DNA of 64,000 nt from Duganella guangzhouensis (GTDB taxonomy: Bacteria; Pseudomonadota; Gammaproteobacteria; Burkholderiales; Burkholderiaceae_D), in assembly GCF_009674535.1 (NCBI RefSeq), contig NZ_WKJK01000022.1, positions 1-64,000 of the forward strand. The letters run 5' to 3'. The notes beneath the pieces were generated by a model. That model searched no databases, was not told where the DNA came from, and saw only the letters and a list, made by a program, of their open reading frames with translations. The position numbers and the translations under genes were made by a program. This document shows positions 54,010 to 62,621 of the stretch, piece after piece (position 1 is the stretch's first letter; each line of letters opens with the position of its first letter).

Positions 54010-55439
54010 TGGCGTGCTTGCACCCTGACCAGCATGAACAACAAAACGCAGGCCAGCGAGGCCGCGCCGAGGTTGTAGCCCATCCCCGCCACAAAGGCCG
54101 AAACATAGCGCGCGGCTGGCGCGGCCCATCCATCGACAGCGGCCAGCTGCGCGCCAAACAGCATGCCAACCACCGCCACACCGAGTGCCGCACCGACCTG
54201 CTGCACGGTCGAGATCAGGCCCGACGCCATGCCGGCCTGCGCTTCGTCCACCACGCCCAGCACCAGATTCAATAGAGGTGTCATGACGCTCCCTTGGCCG
54301 GCGCCGACCACGATCAGCAGCGGTATCAGCGCCGCCGGCGCCAGCGTCGCCCCCGCCGCCCGCACCTGGGCGATCAGCAGTCCGATCGCGATGGCGTAAA
54401 TCAGCGCGCCGCCAAGTATCGCGCGAACGCCCCAGCGCGCGACCATGCGCGGCGCCAGCAGCGAGGCCGCGATAAACCCGCCGCTACAGGGCGCGAAAAT
54501 ACTGCCCGCCACAAATGGATCAAGCCCCAGGCCGGATTGCACCAGCAGCGCGAAACACAGGAAGAAGGAACTGGAGGTGGAATAGACCAGCAGCACCAGC
54601 AGCGCCCCCAGCGCGAAGCGGCGCTGCGCCAGCAGGCGCATATCCACCAGCGGCAGCAAACCTGCGGCGCGCCGCCGTTCCTGCTGGTGATAAAAAGCCG
54701 CCAGCAGCACGATGGCCACGGCCAGCATCCACAGGCTCCAGCCTGGCCAGCCTTGTGCCGGCCCTTCGATCAGCGGCACCAACAGCAGCGCCAGTCCGGT
54801 GCTGACCAGTGCCACACCAGGCCAATCCAATGTCGGCCGCTGGCGCGCGCGCGTTTCAGGAATCGCGCGCGCCGTCGCGATCGCGATCAGGCTGATGGGC
54901 ACGTTGATCAGGAAAATGCTGCGCCAGCCCAGCCCAAACAGATCGGCATGCACCAGCCACCCGCCCAGTACCTGGCCTGCGATGGCGGCCAGACCCAGCG
55001 TCATCCCCAACCAGCCGAAGGCACGGCGACTGTCGTCGCCGTTGAAATTGACGCGAATCGACGCGTACACCTGCGGGAACAGCAGCGCCGCCGCCAGCCC
55101 TTGCAACACCCTGGCGACGATCAGGAACACGGTATCGGGAGCCAACCCGCACAAGGCCGAGGCGACCAGGAAGCCTGCCATGCCCACGACGAACAGTCGG
55201 CGGCGGCCGAAGCGATCGCCCAGGCGGCCGCCGGTAATCAGCAGCGCGCCAAAGGCCAGTTCGTAAGCCGCCACGATAAAGCCGATCTGCGCCAGATCAG
55301 CCCCCAGGCCTGCCTGCATGCTGGGGATGGCCACATTGACCACAAACAGATCGAATATCGTAACAAAGCCGGCCAGCAGCAGCACGGCCAGTCCGCGCCA
55401 GGGCGGAGGCGATGCGAGCGCAAAAGGAGGTAGGGTCAT
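54006..55439 (-). CDS. MFS drug exporter, DHA2 type
   Basis: 477 residues with about fourteen hydrophobic segments; FDLFVVNVAIPSMQAGLGADLAQIGFIVAAYELAFGALLITGGRLGDRFGRRRLF covers helices 1-2 with the A-motif, and GQVLGGWLVHADLFGLGWRSIFLINVPI is the motif-C region. A proton-coupled exporter of drugs. It is divergent from the XRE regulator with an operator overlapping its -35 box. Confidence 0.92.
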   Translation of the reverse strand: MTLPPFALASPPPWRGLAVLLLAGFVTIFDLFVVNVAIPSMQAGLGADLAQIGFIVAAYELAFGALLITGGRLGDRFGRRRLFVVGMAGFLVASALCGLAPDTVFLIVARVLQGLAAALLFPQVYASIRVNFNGDDSRRAFGWLGMTLGLAAIAGQVLGGWLVHADLFGLGWRSIFLINVPISLIAIATARAIPETRARQRPTLDWPGVALVSTGLALLLVPLIEGPAQGWPGWSLWMLAVAIVLLAAFYHQQERRRAAGLLPLVDMRLLAQRRFALGALLVLLVYSTSSSFFLCFALLVQSGLGLDPFVAGSIFAPCSGGFIAASLLAPRMVARWGVRAILGGALIYAIAIGLLIAQVRAAGATLAPAALIPLLIVVGAGQGSVMTPLLNLVLGVVDEAQAGMASGLISTVQQVGAALGVAVVGMLFGAQLAAVDGWAAPAARYVSAFVAGMGYNLGAASLACVLLFMLVRVQARH

Positions 55440-55465
55440 CGGGCGGGTCCGGGATAAAACGCATG

Positions 55466-55506
55466 ATTATCAAGCCGCTTTTAAACCGTTACAATTTAAC
55501 TGTTTA
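55466..55506. promoter_or_regulatory. Exporter promoter with overlapping XRE-type operator
   Basis: On the minus strand TTGTAA (complement of 55489-55494) and GATAAT (complement of 55466-55471) are 17 bp apart, a good sigma-70 promoter for the exporter. An inverted repeat TAAACCGTTA (55482-55491) and TAACTGTTTA (55497-55506), with one mismatch and a 5-bp spacer, covers the -35. This is an ideal position for repression. Confidence 0.65.
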
Positions 55507-55530
55507 TACTATTACTGAAAGCAATCGCCA

Positions 55531-56325
55531 ATGATGCGAACCCTGGAACGAAACCGCCACGATCTGGCCGCGTTTTTGCGCGCGCGCCGTGAACGCCTGT
55601 CGCCGAGCGAAGTTGGACTGCCCAGCGGCGCGCGGCGGCGCACGCCCGGACTGCGCAGGGAAGAAGTGGCGGCGCTGGCGGGCGTCGGGCTAACCTGGTA
55701 CACCTGGCTTGAACAGGGCCGCGAGATCGGCGTGTCGGCGGCGTTCCTGGACAACCTGGCCCGCGTGCTGAAACTCGATGCCGCCGAGCGCCGTCACCTG
55801 TTCCTGCTGGCGCATCAGCGGCCACCGGTGGAACCCGGCAAAACCTGGTGCGTGCTGCCGCCGCTGGTGCGTCGCCTGATGCACGATCTGGCGCCGCACG
55901 CGGCCTATGTGCTGAACCTGCGCTGGGACGTATTGGGCTTCAACGCCACCGCCGACCAACTGTTCGGCTTCGGCGGCCATGCGCCCGGTCAGCGCAATTT
56001 GTTGTGGCTCTTGTTCACCGACCCACTGCTGCGGGAGCGGCTGGTTGGCTGGGAGCGACAAGCGCAGCAGATGCTGTCCAGCTTCCGCCGCGACTACGTG
56101 CGAGCCGCCCAGGAAGCCGATATCCACCAACTGGTGGAGCAACTGACGCGCGCCTCCCCCGAGTTCAAAGCCTGGTGGCGCCAACATGAAATGAGCGCGC
56201 CCTGCGCCGGCCATCGACCATTGCTGATTGACGGCAGCGTCGAGGAATATGAGCACACTACCCTGACCGTTGACGAGGACCGCCACCTGCGGCTGGCGAT
56301 CTATGCGAAGGCGGAGATCAACTGA
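55531..56325 (+). CDS. XRE-family regulator with MmyB-like ligand-binding domain
   Basis: 264 residues. The helix-turn-helix is RRTPGLRREEVAALAGVGLTWYTWLEQGR (about 35-65), a pattern typical of the MmyB-type family, and the C-terminal domain (from about 100) is the associated hydrophobic-ligand domain (WDVLGFNATADQLFGF). Divergent from the DHA2 exporter, which it probably represses. Its end overlaps the TauE gene by 25 bp. Confidence 0.92.
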   Translation: MMRTLERNRHDLAAFLRARRERLSPSEVGLPSGARRRTPGLRREEVAALAGVGLTWYTWLEQGREIGVSAAFLDNLARVLKLDAAERRHLFLLAHQRPPVEPGKTWCVLPPLVRRLMHDLAPHAAYVLNLRWDVLGFNATADQLFGFGGHAPGQRNLLWLLFTDPLLRERLVGWERQAQQMLSSFRRDYVRAAQEADIHQLVEQLTRASPEFKAWWRQHEMSAPCAGHRPLLIDGSVEEYEHTTLTVDEDRHLRLAIYAKAEIN

Positions 56326-57023
56326 TGCGCGCCCAGCGCCACCAGCGCGCTGAAGAAGCAGCGACGGAACACTTCCGGGCGCATGCGGTCACGCAGCCAC
56401 TGCCCCAGCCGCATGCCGGCGATGGCCGGGATCAGCGCCAGCAAGGAAGCCCCGGCCGCCGTGGCGTGCCATTCGCCGCGCACCGCCAGCATGGTGGCCA
56501 GCGCCAGCGTGCCGACCGTGAAAGCCATGCCCAGCGCCTGGATCAGCTCATCCTTGCTCAGGTTGAGCGCTTGCAGATACGGCGCGACCGGCATCACAAA
56601 CACGCCGGTCATGCCGGCCACCAGGCCGGTGGTGGCGCCGGCCAACGGTCCAGCCCATGCCTGGTGGCGCGGCGCGACCCGCATACGCCAGCCAGTGAGC
56701 CCCAGCACGCCGTAGCCCAGCAGCGCCAGCCCGAGCACCGCGCCGGCCCACCAGGCGGCGCCCAGCAAGGCGGCAAACGCGGTACCGGCGCACACCGCCA
56801 GCAACAGCCACTTGAAGCGCTGCCACAGCGGATACAGCGCGCTGCCGGACGCCAGCTGCCATACATTCGTGACAGACGAAGGCACAATCAGTAGCGCGGC
56901 GGCTTCCAGCGGCGGCATGCGCAGCGTCAGCAGAGCCACCGCGACGGTCGGCAGGCCCATGCCGGTAACGCCCTTCACCAGGCCGGCCAGTATAAAAACA
57001 ACGGCAATAAACAAGATATCCAT
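56301..57023 (-). CDS. TauE/SafE-family sulfite/anion exporter
   Basis: 240 residues with about seven to eight hydrophobic segments. AGLVKGVTGMGLPTVAVALLTLRM and the second repeat TGLVAGMTGVFVMPVAPYLQAL carry the family pattern. Starts MDILFIAVVF at 57023; MAPMDILF at 57032 is an alternative, and neither has a strong ribosome site. Divergent from a LysR regulator. Substrate not certain. Confidence 0.88.
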   Translation of the reverse strand: MDILFIAVVFILAGLVKGVTGMGLPTVAVALLTLRMPPLEAAALLIVPSSVTNVWQLASGSALYPLWQRFKWLLLAVCAGTAFAALLGAAWWAGAVLGLALLGYGVLGLTGWRMRVAPRHQAWAGPLAGATTGLVAGMTGVFVMPVAPYLQALNLSKDELIQALGMAFTVGTLALATMLAVRGEWHATAAGASLLALIPAIAGMRLGQWLRDRMRPEVFRRCFFSALVALGAHQLISAFA

Positions 57024-57100
57024 GGGAGCCATTGTGACGTGCGGCGCGCGGCCTGAAAATCTGGAATATACTGAGTCAGACTTCGGATTATCCATAGGCT

Positions 57101-58003
57101 ATGCGCTTCGACCTGACCGACCTGAAACTGTTCATCCACATCGCGGAAAGCGGCAGCATCACCGCCGGCGCCGAACGCGCGCACCTGGCGCTGCCCTCGG
57201 CCAGCGCCCGCATCCGTGGCATGGAGGAAGCCCTGAACGTGCCGCTATTGCAGCGCGGCCGGCGTGGCGCCGAGCCCACCGAAGCCGGCCGCACGCTGCT
57301 GCAGCACGCCCGCAGCATCACCCGGCAGGTTGAAACCATGCACGCCGAGCTGGCGCAATTCGCCAGTGGCCTCAAAGGCCAGGTGCGGCTGCTGTGCAAC
57401 ACCTCCGCCATCACCGAATTCCTGCCCGATGCGCTGGCCGCCTTCCTCACCAGCCATCCGCAGCTGAACATCAATCTGGAAGAAGGCATGAGCCGCGAAA
57501 TCGTGCAGGTGATCGCCGACGGCGCCGCCGACATTGGCATCATCTCGGACGCGGTCGACCACACGGCATTGCAAACCTTCCCCTTCCGCGACGACCCGCT
57601 GGTGCTGGTGATGGCGCGCAGCCATCCGCTGGCGCATCAGTTGAAGCAGCGCCGCCATATCGCCTTCGCGGAAGCACTGGATCCCGACTTCATTGGCCTG
57701 AATGGCGACAGCGCCTTCCAGCAAAACGCCAACGAACAGGCGGCGCGGCTGGGGCGGCGCATTCATACCAAGATCCGTCTACTGAGCTTTGAAGCGATCT
57801 GCCGCATGACCGCCAGCGGCGCCGGCGTGGCACTGCTGCCGGAAGCGGCGGCGCGCCGCAGCGCCGAGCAACTGCGCATCGTCAAACTCAGCGACGAATG
57901 GGCCGACCGCAAGCTGCTGATCTGTGTACGCGACGCCGATGCGCTGCCGGTCTATGCGAGGGAATTGGTGGCGGCGCTGCGCCGCGATCACTCTTCTTCG
58001 TAA
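57101..58003 (+). CDS. LysR-family regulator (TauE-linked)
   Basis: 300 residues. The helix-turn-helix is MRFDLTDLKLFIHIAESGSITAGAERAHLALPSASARIRGMEEALNVPLLQRGRRGAEPTEAG, followed by an effector domain with DIGIISDAVDH. Divergent from the TauE gene, 77 bp apart, and likely its regulator. It overlaps the convergent DUF342 gene by 16 bp. Confidence 0.93.
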   Translation: MRFDLTDLKLFIHIAESGSITAGAERAHLALPSASARIRGMEEALNVPLLQRGRRGAEPTEAGRTLLQHARSITRQVETMHAELAQFASGLKGQVRLLCNTSAITEFLPDALAAFLTSHPQLNINLEEGMSREIVQVIADGAADIGIISDAVDHTALQTFPFRDDPLVLVMARSHPLAHQLKQRRHIAFAEALDPDFIGLNGDSAFQQNANEQAARLGRRIHTKIRLLSFEAICRMTASGAGVALLPEAAARRSAEQLRIVKLSDEWADRKLLICVRDADALPVYARELVAALRRDHSSS

Positions 58004-59856
58004 GGCGTCCAGCCGATTGGCCCCACCGGGCCGGAATGCAGCACCTTCATGCCCGGCACGGCGGTGCGCACCTTGGCCTTGACGTCCTTCGGCGCACGGT
58101 CATACGGCGGTGGCTCGCCCGGCGTGAAAGTCATGGTCCGCAGCAGCACGTCGCCGGTCAGCAGTTCCACCACACAGCGTGAACCGCGTACCAGCGCCTG
58201 CTTCTGCCGCTGCACCTGATTGACCTCTTCCTGCGCCTGTTGCTGCTGCACCTGCGCCGCCTTCACCGCCAGCGAAATCTTGGCCACCCGCCGCAGCGAC
58301 GGTCCCACCGCTTCCGCCATCTTCTCGAACAGCGGCAATTGCTCCGGTGTCAGCACCACCTCGCGCTTGCGCACGCGGTTGGCCAGCGTCAGGTAGTTGC
58401 GCACCTCGGTCTGACCGGTGATGGCGTCCATCTCGGCTCTGCGCACATCGGCCTCGCGCGCCGCCGAGGCCACGCGCGGCTGCAGATCCGCGATTTTCTT
58501 GTCGAACTTGGAGGTATCCGGCACCAGCGCGTACAACAGCATCTCGGTTTGCTTGCGCGGCCCGGCATGCACAATCTCGATCTTGCGGGCGGCAATCGCG
58601 CAGCCCTCGGCCACTTTAATCACCACCTCGTCGGCCATGATCTCGCAGTTGGAGGCTTCACCGATCACCACCCGCGAACCGGAGATGATGCAGCTCTCAG
58701 CCCGCGTCAGCATGATCTCGCCGCGCTTGGTCTGCAGCACCGCACCCGATGCCACGCCCTTCACGCGGATGCCGCCGTCGGCGTTGGTGGCCGTACCGCC
58801 CATCAGGTTCTTGCTCAATACGATGTCGCCACCACGCGAAACAATATTCCCGAACACGTTGCCATGGATGGTGATATTGCCGCCTTCGACCGAACGCTGT
58901 TCCTGCACATCGCCAAACTCTTCGTACTCGCCGGTCAGCTGCAGATTGCCGGTGGTGCGCGCGCTCACGCCTTCGCGGCTGATGATCTTGGGCCCGATCG
59001 ACAGGCGCCGCGAGCCGGGATCGACGCTCAAAAAACCCTCCACCGCCGACAACAGGAACTCGCCACCGCGCAGATGTTCGATCACCGTGCCCTCGCCGGC
59101 CACGCTGCTCAACTCCAGATCCTTGGGCACCGGCGGCTCCAGCACCAGGCCCGATAACTCAAAGCCGCGCACACCCGGCGCGCTCGGCACCTTGCGCAGT
59201 AGTTTGACGTGCGGCTTCACTTGCGGGAAGCGGTTCTGGAAAGTCTGCAGATCCAGCCGGCCGTCGCCCATCTCCTTGGGCGCATTGCTGCGGTGGATAT
59301 CCTGCGACACTTCGACGATAGAAGCATCCTTGCCCGGCGTCGCATTGAGCCGGCGCGCCACCGTGATGCGTGCCAGCCGGCCGGTGGCTATCACATCGCG
59401 CACCGCCGGCGCATCGATACCGAAGCGTATCCCCTTGACCCACATGTCGGACACGAATTCATCGAAATTCAGCCGCGCCGGTTGCGGCGGCAGGTCCGGC
59501 ACCTCAAAGAACACCGGCTCGAAATAGTATTCGGCCTCGCCGTTGATGATCTTCACGGTCTTGTACAAGGCCCGCCGCGCCGCATGAAACGGCTGGATGC
59601 TGTCGGCGAAGCGCAGCAGCGGTTGATCGCGCAAGCGCTCCGGCAAGTCCGGGCCGACGTTGTACAGCATCTTGCTATAGACCGCGTAATCGAGGCCGGC
59701 GAAATAGGCGCTACTGAGGAAGATCTGGCTCACCGCCGTCAGACAAGTCACCGCGGTCGCATCGGCCAGGAAGTAGATGCCGTCCGGCCGCCTGACCAGC
59801 CCTGCCGGCAACTCGCCTTCCGCAGTTTGTTCCAGCGCCTTGGCGTCGTCTGACAC
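57988..59856 (-). CDS. FapA/DUF342-family protein (second copy)
   Basis: 622 residues. The N-terminal domain (about 60-280) has WVKGIRFGIDAPAVRDVI, then a right-handed beta helix (about 290-440) with GNLQLTGEYEEFGDVQEQRSVEGGNITIHGNVFGNIVSRGGDIVLSKNLMGG and CIISGSRVVIGEASNCEIMADEVVIKVAEGCAIAARKIEIVHAGPRKQTEM, and a C-terminal helical/coiled-coil region with VQQQQAQEEVNQVQRQKQAL. The family has been linked to flagellar or polysaccharide functions. The start is GTG (complement of 59854-59856). Follows the paralogue 99 bp upstream. Confidence 0.85.
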   Translation of the reverse strand: MSDDAKALEQTAEGELPAGLVRRPDGIYFLADATAVTCLTAVSQIFLSSAYFAGLDYAVYSKMLYNVGPDLPERLRDQPLLRFADSIQPFHAARRALYKTVKIINGEAEYYFEPVFFEVPDLPPQPARLNFDEFVSDMWVKGIRFGIDAPAVRDVIATGRLARITVARRLNATPGKDASIVEVSQDIHRSNAPKEMGDGRLDLQTFQNRFPQVKPHVKLLRKVPSAPGVRGFELSGLVLEPPVPKDLELSSVAGEGTVIEHLRGGEFLLSAVEGFLSVDPGSRRLSIGPKIISREGVSARTTGNLQLTGEYEEFGDVQEQRSVEGGNITIHGNVFGNIVSRGGDIVLSKNLMGGTATNADGGIRVKGVASGAVLQTKRGEIMLTRAESCIISGSRVVIGEASNCEIMADEVVIKVAEGCAIAARKIEIVHAGPRKQTEMLLYALVPDTSKFDKKIADLQPRVASAAREADVRRAEMDAITGQTEVRNYLTLANRVRKREVVLTPEQLPLFEKMAEAVGPSLRRVAKISLAVKAAQVQQQQAQEEVNQVQRQKQALVRGSRCVVELLTGDVLLRTMTFTPGEPPPYDRAPKDVKAKVRTAVPGMKVLHSGPVGPIGWTPYEEE

Positions 59857-59955
59857 AGTGTGATCCCCAGGAAGATGTACGTCGGGCGGACGACGCCCTT
59901 CACTTTTTGATGTTAGCCCAAGATTAGCATGTTACACAGGGCTTGCGCCAGCCGG

Positions 59956-61866
59956 TCAAGGGGATGCCGGCCGTTGCAACGGATTCAGATGCCAGTCCAG
60001 CGAGCCCGCGCTGTCGGCAAACAGCAACTCGCCACCGCTCGGCGTGCCGCGCAGCCGCTGCTTCAGGTCCTTGGGCGGCAGTTGGCGCAGCGCCGCGGTA
60101 TCGGCCGCAAACGGCATGGTGCGCACCACCGTCTCGCCGCTGGTCATGTGCAGGCCGCAGCGGGCCACGCCGGCCGCTTCCAGCTTCTGCTGAATCACGC
60201 GTCCCAGCCTGTCGCTCAGTAGATTGTGCTGGGTCTGACCGACTTGCAGATCGGTCTTGTGCTTCTGGATCGCTTTCACCTCCTCCGCCACCGCGCCGGC
60301 GATCTTGCGCAGATGCGTGCCCTGCTCCGGCGTCAGCATCAATTCCTGGGTGCGCAGCTTGGCCGCCAGCGCCAGATAGCGACGCACGTCCGGCAGCGCC
60401 GAGATGCGGTCGATCTCCTGCTGGCTGGCCAGATTGGACTGGGCGAAGGCCGCAATCCGCATTTCCAGATCCGCGATCTCCTGATCGAAGCGGGTCACAT
60501 CCTTGACCAGCACATGGATAATCATCTCGGTGCGGCGGCGCGGGCCGGCGCTTTCCACTTCCACGTTGCGGCCGGCGATGGCGCAACCCTCGGCCAGTTC
60601 GATAAACACCTCGTCCGCGATGATCTCGCAGTTGGAGGCTTCCTCGATCTTCACGCTGGTGCCGGAGATGATGCAGTTCTCGGCGCGCTTCATGGTCACC
60701 GCGCCATTGGCCGCATAAATCACCGAATTGGAGGCCACGCCGGCGATGGCGATGCTGCCGCTGGCGTTATGCACGCTGCCGCTGACCAGGTTCTTGTCCA
60801 GCACCACCGTGCCGCCGCGCGAGTTGATATTGCCGTACACATGGCCGTGTACCGTGATGTCGCTGCCGGTGACATCGCGCTGTTCCTGCACGTCGCCGTA
60901 TTCCTCGTAGGCGCCGGCCAGCTGCAGGTTGCCGGTGGTGCGGCCGCTCACGCCCTCCAGGCTGATGATCTTGTCGGTGATGGAGATGCGCCTGGATTTC
61001 GAATCCACACTGAGAAAGCCCTCGCGCGTCGACACCAGATATTCGCCGTCGGCCTGCGTCTGCGCCTCGGTGCCCTCGCCGGCGTAGAAGCGCAGCGTCA
61101 GATCCTTGGGCGGTTCCGGCTCGGTCTTGCGGCCCGCCATATCGAAGCCCGGCAGGCCAGGCACCGACGGGATCTTCTTCAGCAGCCGCATATTGGCCTG
61201 AATCTGCGGGAAGCGGTTCTGGAAGCTTTGCAGGTCGATGCGGCCATCGGCGCGCGCCTTGGGCGCATTGCTGCGATGCAGATCCTGCGACACCTCGACC
61301 ACGGTGGCGTCCTGCCCCGGCGCCGGCTCCAGGTCGGAGGCGAAGGTGATGCGATCGGCCTTGATGGCGACCATCGCGGTTTTCACCGCCGCCACGTCGA
61401 TGCCGAAGCGTATGCCCTTGTTCCACATGTCGGCGATGAATTCGTCGATATCCAGCTGCACCGGGCGTTCCGGAATCACGGTACCGTCGGGCAGCGTCAT
61501 CTCTTCCGTGTACAGCTGCTGGAAGTAATACTCGGCGTACGACAGACTCATTTTGGGATTTTTATACAGCGCCAGCCGGCTGCCCTCGAACAGCCGCAGT
61601 TCGTCGGCCAGGCGCAACGCCTGTAGCGCGCCGGTGTCGGGACCGACGCCGTACAATGCCTTGATGAGCGCGGGATAATCCAGGCCGGCCAGGTACCAGC
61701 CGGATTGATAGACATGCGTGACCGCCGCCACCAGCGCCGGTTTATTCATGCCCAGATCGATATAAATTCCGTCCGCTCGCTTTACCAAACCAAGAGGCAA
61801 GCCGGGGCCGGGAGCTTCTGACTCCGAGCCGGCGGCTAGCGCTGCGGATGCAACGTCTTGAACCAC
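59956..61866 (-). CDS. FapA/DUF342-family protein (first copy)
   Basis: 636 residues, collinear with the downstream paralogue. NKGIRFGIDVAAVKTAMVAI in the N-terminal domain, VVEVSQDLHRSNAPKARADGRIDLQSFQNRFPQI, and a beta helix (GNLQLAGAYEEYGDVQEQRDVTGSDITVHGHVYGNINSRGG) match it block by block. The C-terminal region is helical. The start is GTG (complement of 61864-61866) with GGAGGA upstream, an unusually good site. First of two genes; preceded by a perfect FNR-type box and a CGTGTAA inverted repeat. Confidence 0.87.
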   Translation of the reverse strand: MVQDVASAALAAGSESEAPGPGLPLGLVKRADGIYIDLGMNKPALVAAVTHVYQSGWYLAGLDYPALIKALYGVGPDTGALQALRLADELRLFEGSRLALYKNPKMSLSYAEYYFQQLYTEEMTLPDGTVIPERPVQLDIDEFIADMWNKGIRFGIDVAAVKTAMVAIKADRITFASDLEPAPGQDATVVEVSQDLHRSNAPKARADGRIDLQSFQNRFPQIQANMRLLKKIPSVPGLPGFDMAGRKTEPEPPKDLTLRFYAGEGTEAQTQADGEYLVSTREGFLSVDSKSRRISITDKIISLEGVSGRTTGNLQLAGAYEEYGDVQEQRDVTGSDITVHGHVYGNINSRGGTVVLDKNLVSGSVHNASGSIAIAGVASNSVIYAANGAVTMKRAENCIISGTSVKIEEASNCEIIADEVFIELAEGCAIAGRNVEVESAGPRRRTEMIIHVLVKDVTRFDQEIADLEMRIAAFAQSNLASQQEIDRISALPDVRRYLALAAKLRTQELMLTPEQGTHLRKIAGAVAEEVKAIQKHKTDLQVGQTQHNLLSDRLGRVIQQKLEAAGVARCGLHMTSGETVVRTMPFAADTAALRQLPPKDLKQRLRGTPSGGELLFADSAGSLDWHLNPLQRPASP

Positions 61867-61906
61867 GGTCTTCCTCCAAACGGCACGCGTGGGCCGGAAG
61901 GCATTG

Positions 61907-61930
61907 CGTGTAATTAATTAATCTTACACG
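61907..61930. promoter_or_regulatory. Inverted repeat upstream of the DUF342 gene
   Basis: CGTGTAA (61907-61913) and TTACACG (61924-61930) are perfect 7-base arms with an AT-only spacer but one base. It lies 41-64 bp upstream of the GTG start, downstream of a likely -10 TATCTT (complement of 61943-61948), that is, in the leader or near the transcription start. Probable operator. Confidence 0.45.
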
Positions 61931-61986
61931 CTGACCATGCAAAAGATAGGAGGACTGCCACTAAAAGCACAAAGACTGTGAGGATA

Positions 61987-62000
61987 TTGATACAGATCAA
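61987..62000. promoter_or_regulatory. FNR/Anr-type box (TTGAT-N4-ATCAA)
   Basis: TTGATACAGATCAA is an exact match to the consensus TTGAT-N4-ATCAA bound by FNR, Anr and Dnr regulators. Its centre is about 127 bp upstream of the first DUF342 gene and about 57 bp upstream of the start predicted from the TATCTT -10. It suggests oxygen- or NO-dependent expression of the DUF342 pair. Confidence 0.7.
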
Positions 62001-62002
62001 TA

Positions 62003-62034
62003 ATAATTAAACATCAACAGTGCAGTTTAATTAT
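62003..62034. repeat. AT-rich inverted repeat after the small exported protein gene
   Basis: Ten-base perfect arms ATAATTAAAC (62003-62012) and GTTTAATTAT (62025-62034) with a 12-base loop lie just beyond the stop of the minus-strand exported protein gene. The stem has little GC and no T-run follows on the minus strand, so it could be a weak terminator or a regulator site next to the FNR box. Confidence 0.45.
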
Positions 62035-62051
62035 CTTTTATTGATGTGGAA

Positions 62052-62450
62052 TTAACGGCGCGGCGGCAGCGCGTACAGGTCTTGCCCCACCTCGTTGATC
62101 TGGCGGCGCAGATCACGGCGCTCGTCCGGCGTCATGCGGTTCATGCGACGGTTGATTTCGGCGTTGTGGTTGGCTTCCTGCAGTTGGCGACGCTGTTCTT
62201 CGGTGCGCGCTTCGTAGCGCTCCAGCGAACGCGCATCGCTGCTGCGCTGGTCGGACGAACTGCTGCGCGAGGCACTGCCCTGTTGCTGTTGCGGCGGTGG
62301 ATCGCGGCGTTGCGGGCCGCCGCCATCCGGACCTTCGGCACGCACAATACCGGCACCCAGCGAACCCAAAATCAGCGCGAAGACCACCGCCGATCGAACG
62401 CAAAAAGATGCGCTAGCTGCCGCGAATTTTTTTTTGTGATCGATGAACAT
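62052..62450 (-). CDS. Small exported protein with Arg-rich C terminus
   Basis: 132 residues. A signal peptide (SAVVFALILGSLGAGIVRA) leads to a Gln/Pro/Ser-rich linker (PPPQQQQGSASRSSSS) and a helical C terminus with RMTPDERRDLRRQINEVGQDLYALPPRR. No known domain; the MTPDERRDLRRQI element occurs in small Oxalobacteraceae proteins. Codons 6-8 are nine A in a row (AAA AAA AAA), a possible slippage point. Divergent from ompR. Confidence 0.7.
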   Translation of the reverse strand: MFIDHKKKFAAASASFCVRSAVVFALILGSLGAGIVRAEGPDGGGPQRRDPPPQQQQGSASRSSSSDQRSSDARSLERYEARTEEQRRQLQEANHNAEINRRMNRMTPDERRDLRRQINEVGQDLYALPPRR

Positions 62451-62621
62451 GGTGTTCCTAAAGAGCTGAATCTATGCCCGCAGTGTATGATGCTTTGACT
62501 GAGGGGGTAAGGCTAATTGGGTAAAGTTTGTAACACTTTGTAATGGGTTATCTGTCCTCGTTTTCGCAGGACGAATATGACGTTACCATAGCAACATGAA
62601 TAAGACAAATCTGGCAGCCAA

